Origin: CAVQOB01 sp963714325
GTDB taxonomy: Bacteria; Pseudomonadota; Alphaproteobacteria; Rhizobiales; Hyphomicrobiaceae
Assembly: GCA_963714325.1 (NCBI GenBank)
Contig: CAVQOB010000006.1
Span: 62,001 to 126,000 of the forward strand
Direction of reading: 5' to 3'
Length of the DNA: 64,000 nt
Shown: positions 17,570-26,301 of the stretch, in pieces
Position numbering within the stretch: the first letter of the stretch is position 1
Layout of the letters: each line of letters opens with the position of its first letter
The notes under the pieces: generated by a model
What the model saw: the letters and a program-made list of their open reading frames with translations, nothing else
What the model was told of the DNA's origin: nothing
The model's database searches: none
Position numbers and translations under genes: made by a program

Positions 17570-20167
17570 ATGAGCGAGACGAAAGACACGACCGACAAGA
17601 CAGTTACCGGTGCCGGAACGGGCGCGGCAGGGTCAGGGCGTAAGCCAATGAGCCTGAAGCGCAACGTCGATGCTGGACATGTCCGGCAAAGCTTCAGCCA
17701 TGGACGGTCTAAATCCGTCGAGGTCATCAAAAAGAAGACCCGGAAAGTTGCTGGTGCTGGTGGCGACAAGGACGATGTTGCCGCGACCGATACACAGATT
17801 GACGATCAAGCCCTCGGTGGCCTGTCCAATAACGAGATGGACAAGCGCCGCAAGGCACTCGAAGACCAGCGCATCCGTGACGAAGCGATGCAACTTGAGC
17901 GCGACGCGCGCAACGCCGAAGCCCGCACGGCTGAGGCAGAAATCGCAAGATTGAAAGCGGAAGACGCCAGGGCGCGCGCTGATGCCGGCGATCCAACTGC
18001 CCCAGCTGCCCCATCCCAAGCTGACGTCGCAGTTCAGCCGTCGGTAAGTCAGCCGGCAACAACTGGCCCGACAACGACGCCATTAACGGCGAAAGCCGGC
18101 CCGAAGCCCGGCGACCTCCTGAAAACATCCGACACACCGGCCGCACGCAAACTTGAACCGCTGACCAAGCGTTCACCGCGACCGGTGCAGGAGTCCGAGG
18201 AAGAAGAAAGCCGCGCCAAGAAGAAGTTCGGCGTGAAGTTGCCGATCAAGGCACCGGTCAAGGCACCCGAAGAAGCCAAGCAGCGCGTCAAGCTGACGAT
18301 TAACAACGCGTTTGACGAGCAACAGCGCGAGCGCTCGCTGGCCTCATTGAAGCGCCGCCGTGAACGCGAGCGCTTGAAGGCACTCGGCGTTTCTCAAGCC
18401 CGGGAAAAAATCATGCGCGAAGTGACAATTCCTGAGGTCATTACGATCCAGGAACTGGCCAACCGCATGACCGAGCGGGCCGTCGATGTGATCAAGCTGC
18501 TGATGAAGCAGGGCGCGATGCATCAGATCAACGATGTGATCGATGCCGATACGGCAGAACTTATCGTCACCGAATTCGGGCACACGCCGAAACGCGTATC
18601 TGAAGCCGACGTTGAAACGGGCTTTATCGCGGCCAAGGACGTCAACGAGATCTTGGCGCCTCGTGCTCCAGTCGTTACCATCATGGGTCATGTCGATCAC
18701 GGCAAAACCTCGCTGCTCGACGCGATCCGGCAAACCAATGTCGTCTCCGGCGAAGCGGGCGGCATTACGCAGCATATCGGTGCCTACCAGGTTACGACGG
18801 CAACCGGCGCGAAGATCACATTCATTGATACGCCCGGCCACGAAGCCTTCACGGCCATGCGCGCCCGCGGCGCCAAGGTCACGGACATCGTCGTCCTCGT
18901 CGTCGCTGCCGACGACGGCGTCATGCCGCAGACCGTCGAAGCGATCAATCATGCCAAGGCCGCAGGCGTGCCGATGATCGTGGCCATCAACAAGATGGAC
19001 AAATCGCAATCCGACCCGAATCGGGTCCGCACGGAATTGCTGCAGCATGAGGTCATCGTCGAGAGCATGTCGGGGGAAACACTCGACGTTCCCGTCTCAG
19101 CCCTGAAGCGCACGGGTCTCGACAAGCTGCTCGAAGCGATCGCGCTGCAAGCTGAACTGCTGCAATTAAAGGCTAACCCTGATCGCTCGGCCGAAGGTTT
19201 CGTGATTGAAGCGAAGCTTGAGCGTGGTCGCGGACCGGTTGGCACTGTGCTCGTCCAGCGCGGCAGACTGAAAGTCGGCGACATTGTTGTCGCTGGCATG
19301 GCCTGGGGCCGTGTGCGCGCGTTGCTCGACGATCAAGGGCACCCCGTGAAGGACGCCGGCCCGTCCGTGCCCGTTGAGATCCTCGGCTTCGATAGCGCTC
19401 CCGATGCCGGCGACCAGTTCGCCGTCGTTGAAAATGAAGCGCGCGCGCGTGAGATCACCGACTACCGTGTCCGCAAGCGTCGTGAGACGCTCGGTTCCGC
19501 CGGAACCACGCGCACACTCGAAACCATGATGCAGCAAATCAAGGACGCCAGCCGCAAGGACTTCGTGCTGGTGGTCAAGGGCGATGTGCAGGGTTCGGTC
19601 GAGGCGATCGGCGGGGCACTGGCAAAAATCGGGAACGATGAAGTCACGGCACGCATTGTGCACTCGGGCGTCGGCGGTATTACCGAATCTGACGTTGCCC
19701 TCGCCAACGCGTCCAAAGCGATCATCATCGGCTTCAATGTTCGCGCTAATGTGCAGGCCAAGCAATTGGCTGACAGCCACGGCATTGAAATTCGCTATTA
19801 CTCGATTATCTATGACCTCGTCGACGAAGTAAAAGCCGCGATGTCCGGCCTGCTGGCGCCGACAAAGAAAGAGAACTTCCTCGGCTACGCGACGATCAAG
19901 CAGGTGTTCAACATCTCGAAAGTCGGCAAGATCGGCGGATGTCAAGTCACCGAAGGCAAGGTCGAGCGTGGCGCCAAGGTCCGACTGTTGCGCGACAAGG
20001 TCGTCATCCACGAAGGTACACTATCTGTGCTCAAGCGCTTCAAGGACGATGTGCGCGAAGTACCGTCTGGCCAGGAGTGCGGCATGGCCTTCGCCAACTA
20101 TCAAGACATCCGCGAAGGCGACGAAATTGAATGCTTCAAGGTCGAGATCATTCAACGGTCGCTCTGA
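17570..20167 (+). CDS. infB: Translation initiation factor IF-2
   Basis: IF-2 is the GTPase that places fMet-tRNA on the 30S subunit and promotes subunit joining. The 865-residue chain begins with a long charged Ala/Lys-rich region, including a probable coiled coil near residues 85-135. The conserved IF2N segment follows (REVTIPEVITIQELANRMTERA). The G domain shows G1 GHVDHGKT near residue 372, G3 DTPGHEAF and G4 NKMD. C-terminal domains end in the tRNA-binding IF2-C2 region (ECGMAFANYQDIREGDEIECF). It follows ylxR by 17 bp. Confidence 0.98.
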   Translation: MSETKDTTDKTVTGAGTGAAGSGRKPMSLKRNVDAGHVRQSFSHGRSKSVEVIKKKTRKVAGAGGDKDDVAATDTQIDDQALGGLSNNEMDKRRKALEDQRIRDEAMQLERDARNAEARTAEAEIARLKAEDARARADAGDPTAPAAPSQADVAVQPSVSQPATTGPTTTPLTAKAGPKPGDLLKTSDTPAARKLEPLTKRSPRPVQESEEEESRAKKKFGVKLPIKAPVKAPEEAKQRVKLTINNAFDEQQRERSLASLKRRRERERLKALGVSQAREKIMREVTIPEVITIQELANRMTERAVDVIKLLMKQGAMHQINDVIDADTAELIVTEFGHTPKRVSEADVETGFIAAKDVNEILAPRAPVVTIMGHVDHGKTSLLDAIRQTNVVSGEAGGITQHIGAYQVTTATGAKITFIDTPGHEAFTAMRARGAKVTDIVVLVVAADDGVMPQTVEAINHAKAAGVPMIVAINKMDKSQSDPNRVRTELLQHEVIVESMSGETLDVPVSALKRTGLDKLLEAIALQAELLQLKANPDRSAEGFVIEAKLERGRGPVGTVLVQRGRLKVGDIVVAGMAWGRVRALLDDQGHPVKDAGPSVPVEILGFDSAPDAGDQFAVVENEARAREITDYRVRKRRETLGSAGTTRTLETMMQQIKDASRKDFVLVVKGDVQGSVEAIGGALAKIGNDEVTARIVHSGVGGITESDVALANASKAIIIGFNVRANVQAKQLADSHGIEIRYYSIIYDLVDEVKAAMSGLLAPTKKENFLGYATIKQVFNISKVGKIGGCQVTEGKVERGAKVRLLRDKVVIHEGTLSVLKRFKDDVREVPSGQECGMAFANYQDIREGDEIECFKVEIIQRSL

Positions 20168-20295
20168 GTGCAACCGGATCTGCCGAAGTCACTCGGGACT
20201 GCCAATGAGCGCGACATGGTCGCATTCAATGGGGAATGGCCACCAGCGCAATGTCTGAAACCATGGCTGGTTCGAGCCCGGCCCAGGAACTTGTC

Positions 20296-20718
20296 ATGAC
20301 TAGACGGCAGCACAAAAGCAGCACGAAACAGCCCGACGCAAAAGGCCCATCGCAGCGGATGCTCCGCGTCGGCGAGATGATGCGCCATAAGGTGGCAGCT
20401 CTGTTGTCACGTGGCGAGGTACATGACGATATCCTTTCCGCGACTGTCATCACCGTTTCAGAAGTTCGGTTATCACCGGATCTGCGGTTGGCGACGATCT
20501 ACGTGATGCCGCTTGGTGGCAAGGACGTCGACGCCGTGCTGGCCGCGCTTGAGCGCAACAAGAAATTCATCCGCGGCGAGATTACGGACAGTCTCAGTCT
20601 CAAGTTCGCACCCGACATCCGATTTCGGCGAGATGAAACCTTCGATGAAGCCGAGCGCATTGACAAGCTGCTGTCCAGCGACCGCGTTCGGCGCGATGTT
20701 CAAAAACAAAATGAATAG
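20296..20718 (+). CDS. rbfA: 30S ribosome-binding factor A
   Basis: RbfA is a small KH-fold protein needed for late 16S rRNA processing and cold adaptation. The body matches the family: QRMLRVGEMMRHKVAALLSRGEV, then VRLSPDLRLATIYVMPLGG and PDIRFRRDETFDEAERIDKLL. I prefer the ATG at 20296 (140 residues), which has AGGA at 20285-20288 and the usual family N-terminus. ATGs at 20236 and 20251 would add 20 or 15 residues with no conserved content. It lies between infB and truB in the same operon. Confidence 0.93.
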   Translation: MTRRQHKSSTKQPDAKGPSQRMLRVGEMMRHKVAALLSRGEVHDDILSATVITVSEVRLSPDLRLATIYVMPLGGKDVDAVLAALERNKKFIRGEITDSLSLKFAPDIRFRRDETFDEAERIDKLLSSDRVRRDVQKQNE

Positions 20719-20867
20719 TGCCGCAGACAATCCTGCAGGTACCAATAGAATGCCGGTTCGCAAATCTAAACGTTGAAAACTCGGCCTCGATTGCGATTTG
20801 TCGCGAGCGGACACAAACCGTCGCGATCCTGTTCCTTCATCTCAAGCCTAAAGATTCGACCCACGCC

Positions 20868-21788
20868 ATGGCACGACGCAAACGAGGCAACCCTGTCAAC
20901 GGCTGGATCATCCTGGACAAGCCCGAGGGGATTACGTCGACCCAATCCGTCGGCGCCGTACGCCGCCTGTTCGACGCACAGAAGGCCGGGCATGCCGGCA
21001 CTCTCGATCCACTTGCGACGGGCATACTTCCGATCGCGCTTGGGGAAGCAACCAAGACTGTCCCGTTCGCGGTGGATGGCCAGAAAGCCTATCGCTTCAC
21101 CGTTCGCTGGGGGGCCGAGACGACAACCGACGATCGCGAAGGCGACGTGACGAAATCCAGTGATCACCGCCCTACCCGAGCAGAGATCGAAGCACTTTTG
21201 CCACGTTTCGTCGGCGAGATCTTGCAAACACCGCCAGCCTTCTCAGCCATCAAGATTGACGGTGAGCGTGCCTATGATCTCGCTCGCAGTGGTGCCGAAG
21301 TGATCCTCGAAGCACGTCCGATCTTTATCGACGCACTTCGATTGGTCGATATGCCGGATGCCGACACGTCGATCATCGAGGCTGAGTGCGGCAAAGGCAC
21401 ATACGTGCGCGCCCTGGCACGCGACCTCGGCCGACTGACCAAATGCTACGGCCATGTCACCAAACTACGCCGGACCCGTGTCGGTGCATTTGATGAGGCA
21501 AAGTCCGTGACGTTGGACGAACTGCGTGCCGCGGCGGAGAGTGACGACCGCGCCCAACTGCAAGCATTCCTTGCGCCTGTAGAATCAGCGCTCGACGATA
21601 TCGTTTGCTTGCCTGTGAGTTCGTCGGACGCATCGCTCCTCACACGTGGCCAAGCTGTGTTGATTCGAGGTCGCGACGCACCCGTCATGACGGGCCCCGC
21701 CTATGCCGTCTGCAAAGGCGTGCTCATTGCTCTCGGTGATTTGGAGAAAGGCGAATTTCGCCCGTCGCGCGTTTTCAATTTATCGTAG
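20868..21788 (+). CDS. truB: tRNA pseudouridine(55) synthase
   Basis: TruB converts uridine 55 in the T-loop of tRNAs to pseudouridine. The 306-residue chain starts with NGWIILDKPEGITSTQSVG and has the catalytic aspartate in HAGTLDPLATG, near residue 47. It also has the family segments GQKAYRFTVRWG and GTYVRALARDLG, and a C-terminal PUA-like domain. I set the start at ATG 20868; the open frame upstream to 20718 has no family similarity. It is probably the last gene of the rimP-truB operon and converges on a small secreted-protein gene. Confidence 0.95.
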   Translation: MARRKRGNPVNGWIILDKPEGITSTQSVGAVRRLFDAQKAGHAGTLDPLATGILPIALGEATKTVPFAVDGQKAYRFTVRWGAETTTDDREGDVTKSSDHRPTRAEIEALLPRFVGEILQTPPAFSAIKIDGERAYDLARSGAEVILEARPIFIDALRLVDMPDADTSIIEAECGKGTYVRALARDLGRLTKCYGHVTKLRRTRVGAFDEAKSVTLDELRAAAESDDRAQLQAFLAPVESALDDIVCLPVSSSDASLLTRGQAVLIRGRDAPVMTGPAYAVCKGVLIALGDLEKGEFRPSRVFNLS

Positions 21789-21797
21789 CGGACAGGA

Positions 21798-22091
21798 TTA
21801 GCCGCCCCACGAACAGCTGAGCCGCTGGCAGGTGTTGCTGGGAGCATTGCCGATCTGGCAGCGCGCCGTGACCATTTTACAGGAACGGCAGGTGTAGGAC
21901 GAAAGGCAGCCGCGAACTGCGCCGGTGCGCGCGAAATTGCAGGTCCGGATCACTTGACAGTCTCGCCCGCCATTGAGGGCTCCCGGTTCAAAGTTTTGCG
22001 CTGACGCAGTCGATACTGCCGCCAAGGACAACGTCAAAAGAGTGATCGCTGCGAAGCTCAGACGAAACGACCGGATAGCGACTACGATCAT
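21798..22091 (-). CDS. Small secreted cysteine-rich protein
   Basis: I do not recognise this 97-residue protein. It has a clear signal peptide (SFAAITLLTLSLAAVSTASA, cleavage after about residue 31) and a mature part of about 66 residues with eight cysteines, suggesting four disulfide bonds in the periplasm or outside. The start ATG at 22091 is preceded by GAGGA at a spacing of six bases, which supports it over the longer frame. It is convergent with truB and lies upstream of no obvious partner. Function unknown. Confidence 0.7.
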   Translation of the reverse strand: MIVVAIRSFRLSFAAITLLTLSLAAVSTASAQNFEPGALNGGRDCQVIRTCNFARTGAVRGCLSSYTCRSCKMVTARCQIGNAPSNTCQRLSCSWGG

Positions 22092-22234
22092 GGAATTCCT
22101 CGCCACAGCGACAATTGTGCCTGAATGTGCGGCAAGACGGATGGCGAACGCAATATGGCACGACCGAAAATGGTGTAAAGGGCACGCCATGTGGCATTGC
22201 GGTTGCCGACCAAATGGGCGTAACCGCACAATGC

Positions 22235-23116
22235 CTAGCGTTTGGCCCGTACCTCGGCGGCATAATCGTTCAGCAGGGTCTCTGAAAGCTTCCCGGGCTT
22301 ATAGGTGTACGGGCCGATTTCTGCGACAGGCGTGACCTCGGCGCCGGTGCCGCAGATGAAGCACTCGTCAAATGTCGCGAGTTCCTCCGGCATGATCCGC
22401 TTTTCGACCACCGGAATCTGACGTGCCCGAGCCAAATCCAGCACCGTCCTGCGCGTGATCCCGTCGAGGAAACAGTCCGCGATCGGCGTGATGAGTTTGC
22501 CGTCCTTGATGAAGAAAACATTGGCGCCGGTGCATTCTGCGACCCGCCCCTGCCAGTCCATCATCAGCGCGTCGGCATAGCCCTTCTTCTCGGCTTTGTG
22601 CTTCGAGATGGTGCAAATCATATAGAGGCCGGCGGCTTTCGAATTCGACGGCGCGCAGGCCGGATCAGGGCGGCGGAATTCCGCAATATCGAGCCGAATG
22701 CCCTTCATTTTTGTTGCCGGATCGAACATCGACGGCCAATCCCATGTGGCGATGGCGACATGAATTTTGTTGTGCTGAGCGGCCACGGCCATCATTTCGC
22801 TGCCCCGCCAGGCCACTGGACGAATGTACTGATCGCCGCCGCCATTGAGACGCAGAACCTCAGCCTTGGCCGCGACGATCGCGTCGACTGAATAGGGAAT
22901 TGTGAAATCGAGAATTTCGGCTGACCGGTGAAAACGTTCGGTGTGTTCTCGCGACTTGTAGATCGACCCGCCGTACGCACGCTCGCCTTCAAAAACGCAA
23001 GAGCCATAGTGCAGGCCATGCGTGAGCACGTGAACCTTGGCATCCCGCCACGGGACCACCTTGCCGTCCATCCAGATGAAGCCGTCGCGGTCGTCAAATG
23101 GGATGAGTTCAGCCAT
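22235..23116 (-). CDS. ilvE: Branched-chain amino acid aminotransferase
   Basis: IlvE is a PLP enzyme that transaminates the keto acids of Val, Leu and Ile with glutamate. The 293-residue chain has fold-type IV features: WMDGKVVPWRDAKVHVLTHGLHYGSCVFEGERAY at the N-terminus, the PLP lysine in SKAAGLY (Lys 160, matching the E. coli position), and the cofactor signature ECTGANVFFIKDGKLITP. Transcription is divergent from the marR gene across about 190 bp. The final segment CFICGTGAEVTPV is typical of the family. Confidence 0.96.
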   Translation of the reverse strand: MAELIPFDDRDGFIWMDGKVVPWRDAKVHVLTHGLHYGSCVFEGERAYGGSIYKSREHTERFHRSAEILDFTIPYSVDAIVAAKAEVLRLNGGGDQYIRPVAWRGSEMMAVAAQHNKIHVAIATWDWPSMFDPATKMKGIRLDIAEFRRPDPACAPSNSKAAGLYMICTISKHKAEKKGYADALMMDWQGRVAECTGANVFFIKDGKLITPIADCFLDGITRRTVLDLARARQIPVVEKRIMPEELATFDECFICGTGAEVTPVAEIGPYTYKPGKLSETLLNDYAAEVRAKR

Positions 23117-23297
23117 GGTCCCCGGGTCCTCAAAAGATGAAGGTACACACCTCGATCAACGACCGAACGGCCAACGCGCAATCGCTTGCGCCTGACCGGG
23201 GGATCTCGCTGTGAACACGCGCGAAATCCGCGGAATCGGTCCGAAGTCGTTCCTGCCAATCGATAGTATTGACTTGCCAGGGGTAACAATCGTGGTC

Positions 23298-23324
23298 AAA
23301 TATGTCAACATGACTGACATATTT
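23298..23324. promoter_or_regulatory. Perfect palindrome over the marR start codon, probable autoregulatory operator
   Basis: AAATATGTCA (23298-23307) and its exact complement TGACATATTT (23315-23324) flank a 7-bp spacer that contains the marR ATG (23310-23312). MarR dimers bind palindromes of about this size next to their own genes. A TTGACT hexamer at 23269-23274 could be a promoter element, but no good -10 box is obvious. Autorepression is inferred. Confidence 0.6.
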
Positions 23325-23963
23325 AGCCGCCCGCTCGACTTGGCCAAACAGGCCGAGCCCAAGCGGCCAAAGTCCAGACCCGAACGCGACGCCGGCCCCG
23401 TCAGTAGTGCCGCGCGGCTAAAGCCAGTCGATCAGGGCTTGCGCGATGAGCCGGCCGAACGCGCATTGGCAACGGGGCCAACGGCCGTTGAGCCGGAACT
23501 GCTTGCTTTGGTCGAGCTGTTCTTTTTTGCGTATCGGGACTTTACGGGAGAACCAGACGCCATTCTAGCCGAATACAAGCTCGGCCGCGCCCATCATCGC
23601 GTCTTGCATTTCGTCAATCGCAATCCTGGACTTCGCGTTGCCGATCTTCTTGAACTACTGAAGGTAACCAAACAAAGCCTCGCCCGAGTTCTGAAAACCC
23701 TCGTCGACCAAGGTTGGGTCGAGCAAATCTCCGGTGCAGACGACCGCCGCGAACGTCTGCTGTATTTGACGGCGCGCGGTACGGGGCTGGCCAATAAGCT
23801 CGCGCAGATGCAGTTGGCACGGGTTCACCGAGCACTCAAAGAGGCCGGCGCCAACAGCAGCGAAACCGTACAGACGTTCCTGTTCCAAATGATCGGGGTC
23901 GCTGAGCGCGAACACATTGGCAGTGTCCTCAGTCCAGCAGTGTCCCGTAAATCCAAGGCGTAA
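23310..23963 (+). CDS. MarR-family transcriptional regulator
   Basis: The 217-residue regulator has the winged helix-turn-helix of MarR proteins: RAHHRVLHFVNRNPGLRVADLLELLKVTKQSLARVLKTLVDQGWVEQ followed by the wing DDRRERLLYLTARG. The N-terminal 60 residues are a charged, low-complexity extension. Start at ATG 23310 lies inside a perfect palindrome; an upstream GTG at 23211 is less likely. It is followed after 12 bp by the response regulator, a MarR/regulator/kinase order like petP-petR-petS of Rhodobacter. Confidence 0.87.
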   Translation: MTDIFSRPLDLAKQAEPKRPKSRPERDAGPVSSAARLKPVDQGLRDEPAERALATGPTAVEPELLALVELFFFAYRDFTGEPDAILAEYKLGRAHHRVLHFVNRNPGLRVADLLELLKVTKQSLARVLKTLVDQGWVEQISGADDRRERLLYLTARGTGLANKLAQMQLARVHRALKEAGANSSETVQTFLFQMIGVAEREHIGSVLSPAVSRKSKA

Positions 23964-23975
23964 TAGGGTGGTACC

Positions 23976-24686
23976 GTGTCTCAATCAGTTCGCAACGAGC
24001 CGCTCCCTGACAATGCCCCGCACATTCTCGTGGTCGACGATGACCACCGGATTCGCGATCTGTTGGCTCGCTATCTCTATGAGAACGGATTCCGCGTGAC
24101 ACCAGCGGCTGATGCGATCAGCGCACGTGCCGCGATGCGCGGTCTCGCCTTCGACCTTGTCATCCTGGACATAATGATGCCCGGCGAGGACGGCCTTTCC
24201 CTGGCGCAATCCTTGAAGCAGATTTCAGCTGTTCCCATTTGCATGCTGACCGCACGGTCTGACACCAGCGATCGCATCAAAGGGTTAGAAATTGGCGTCG
24301 ATGACTATGTGACCAAGCCGTTCGAACCGCGAGAACTGGTCTTGCGATTGCAGAATATCCTGCGACGCGGGCGCGCATCGCCTGGCACGTCACGCGACGA
24401 CGTCAAGATGGGAGAATTCATATTCCACATCGCTCGCGGCGAACTGAAACGTGGTGAGGAGACCATGAAAATTACCGAACGCGAGCGCGATTTGCTCCGC
24501 ATGTTTGCCCAGCGTCCTGGCCTGCCGATCCCTCGCCATGAACTCGCAAGCGACAACTCGACGGGTAGCGAGCGTGCCATCGACGTCCAGATCAACCGCC
24601 TCAGACGCAAGATCGAAATCGATCCATCCAATCCAGTGTACCTCCAGACCGTGCGCGGCAAAGGCTACATCCTGCATTCCGATTGA
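23976..24686 (+). CDS. OmpR-family response regulator (PetR-like)
   Basis: The 236-residue protein has a receiver domain with the acidic pocket DDD at 21-23, the phospho-acceptor Asp 65 (DIMMPG) and the switch Lys in YVTKPFEPREL. A C-terminal winged-helix DNA-binding domain follows (ITERERDLLRMFAQRPG, then RAIDVQINRLRRKIE and VRGKGYIL). Start is GTG at 23976. The cognate kinase gene begins 40 bp downstream. It is similar in layout to PetR; the regulon is unknown. Confidence 0.92.
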   Translation: MSQSVRNEPLPDNAPHILVVDDDHRIRDLLARYLYENGFRVTPAADAISARAAMRGLAFDLVILDIMMPGEDGLSLAQSLKQISAVPICMLTARSDTSDRIKGLEIGVDDYVTKPFEPRELVLRLQNILRRGRASPGTSRDDVKMGEFIFHIARGELKRGEETMKITERERDLLRMFAQRPGLPIPRHELASDNSTGSERAIDVQINRLRRKIEIDPSNPVYLQTVRGKGYILHSD

Positions 24687-24726
24687 CAGCACCGAGCCCA
24701 GCGAACGGGAGACGAAACGACGATCG

Positions 24727-26133
24727 ATGGCGTCAACAGAACAGCGAGAAGACCGGCAAACTCTGCCATGGCGCAAAGCGCTCAGTGGGTTCTCCGCGCG
24801 CGCGGGAGCGCTCTTTGCAGAGCTCATGCCGAAAGGCCTTTACGCCCGCGCGTTGTTGATCATCATTGCGCCGATCGTGCTGCTTGAAAGTGTCGTTGCT
24901 TTCACCTTCATGGAGCGCCACTGGAACCAGGTCACACGACGGCTGTCGGAGGCGACAGCACGCGATATTTCTGCGGTCGTCGAAATGTACGAAACCTTTG
25001 AGTTTGATGGCGACTATTCACGGCTGGTCGATCTTGCCCAAAGCAAACTCGGTCTGTCATCGCTGCAAGTCCTTCCTGCCGGCGAATTGCCGACCGCGCA
25101 GCCGAAGCCGTTTTTCGGGCTGCTCGATCGCGCGCTTGAGGACGAGTTGAAGCGACAGGTGCGGCGACCGGCGTGGATCGACACCGTTGGCCAGTCCAAT
25201 CACGTTGAAATCCGTGTGAAGCTCGACACCGGCGTCCTCAGGTTCGTCGCGCCGCGTGGACAGATTTACGCCTCGAACAGCCACATCTTCCTGGTCTGGA
25301 TGGTCGGCACATCCGTCGTGCTGTTGACCGCCGCCATTCTATTGCTGCGCAATCAGATCAAACCAATCCTGCGTCTCGCCGAAGCCGCGGACGAATTCGG
25401 CAAGGGCCGCAACATCCCCGATGATTTCAAGCCGCGCGGCGCGCGTGAAGTTCGAGCTGCTGCACAGGCATTTTTGGAAATGCGCGACCGCATCAAGCAG
25501 CATGTCGACCAACGAACGACAATGTTGGCCGGCGTCAGCCATGACTTGCGAACGGTTCTGACGCGCTTCAAGCTGGAACTCGAATTGATCGGCGACAACC
25601 CCGAGGTCGAGGCGCTCAAAGCCGATGTTCAGGAAATGCAGCACATGCTGGAGGATTATCTGGCGTTTGCCCGTGGTGATGGTGGCGAAGAGTCGAAGGC
25701 AACCAACGTCCGCGAGTTGCTCGAAGAGATCCACGAAGAAGCGCAATACTATGGCGCCGACGTTGTTCTCGACATGGGAAAACGCCGCCGCGAACTCGTC
25801 GTTCCGCTGAAACGGCAGGCGATCAAACGCGCCATCACGAACCTTGTCAGCAACGCCGCCCGTTTCGGCGACAAAGTCTCCATTCGCGCCATGACGGAGC
25901 GGGGATCGCTGCGCATTGATGTTGACGATGACGGACCCGGCATTCCCGCGGGCGAACGCGATAACGTCTTCCGACCCTTCTATCGCCTGGACCACGCGCG
26001 CAATCAGGACGCCGGCAATTCCGGGCTCGGCCTCGCCATCGCTCGCGATATCGCCAAGAGCCATGGCGGCGACATTGATCTGGGCACCAGCGCGCTGGGC
26101 GGGCTCAAAGCCTCGGTACGCGTTCCGCTTTGA
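24727..26133 (+). CDS. Membrane sensor histidine kinase (EnvZ/PetS-like)
   Basis: The 468-residue kinase has one membrane helix near residues 40-60 (LLIIIAPIVLLESVVAF), a periplasmic sensor region of about 130 residues, a second helix near 190-212 (IFLVWMVGTSVVLLTAAILLL) and a HAMP linker. A HisKA domain carries the phospho-His in GVSHDLRTVLTRF near residue 272. The HATPase domain has KRAITNLVSNAARFGD, DDDGPGI and NSGLGLAIARDIA. It pairs with the regulator just upstream. The input signal is not known. Start ATG 24727 is chosen over a longer frame that overlaps the regulator gene. Confidence 0.93.
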   Translation: MASTEQREDRQTLPWRKALSGFSARAGALFAELMPKGLYARALLIIIAPIVLLESVVAFTFMERHWNQVTRRLSEATARDISAVVEMYETFEFDGDYSRLVDLAQSKLGLSSLQVLPAGELPTAQPKPFFGLLDRALEDELKRQVRRPAWIDTVGQSNHVEIRVKLDTGVLRFVAPRGQIYASNSHIFLVWMVGTSVVLLTAAILLLRNQIKPILRLAEAADEFGKGRNIPDDFKPRGAREVRAAAQAFLEMRDRIKQHVDQRTTMLAGVSHDLRTVLTRFKLELELIGDNPEVEALKADVQEMQHMLEDYLAFARGDGGEESKATNVRELLEEIHEEAQYYGADVVLDMGKRRRELVVPLKRQAIKRAITNLVSNAARFGDKVSIRAMTERGSLRIDVDDDGPGIPAGERDNVFRPFYRLDHARNQDAGNSGLGLAIARDIAKSHGGDIDLGTSALGGLKASVRVPL

Positions 26134-26301
26134 ACTCAGATCTGGGTGGCAAATCGGGACTTTGTTTGTGCGATGCAACACTTTGCCCGGGGGCTATCCG
26201 CGATCACCGATGCAGAGTAAGATTCTTGCAGACGTCGCAAGAACAGGAGTTGGCGGCCAATAACGGCCACAAGCGCGGCGACCAACAGAGGAAACGATCC
26301 C

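Noticed and set aside
20236..20295. Upstream start codons for rbfA
   Set aside because: They would add a non-conserved stretch; the ATG at 20296 has a better ribosome-binding site and family-like N-terminus.
20718..20867. Upstream extension of truB
   Set aside because: The 50 extra codons show no similarity to TruB, and the conserved start is at 20868.
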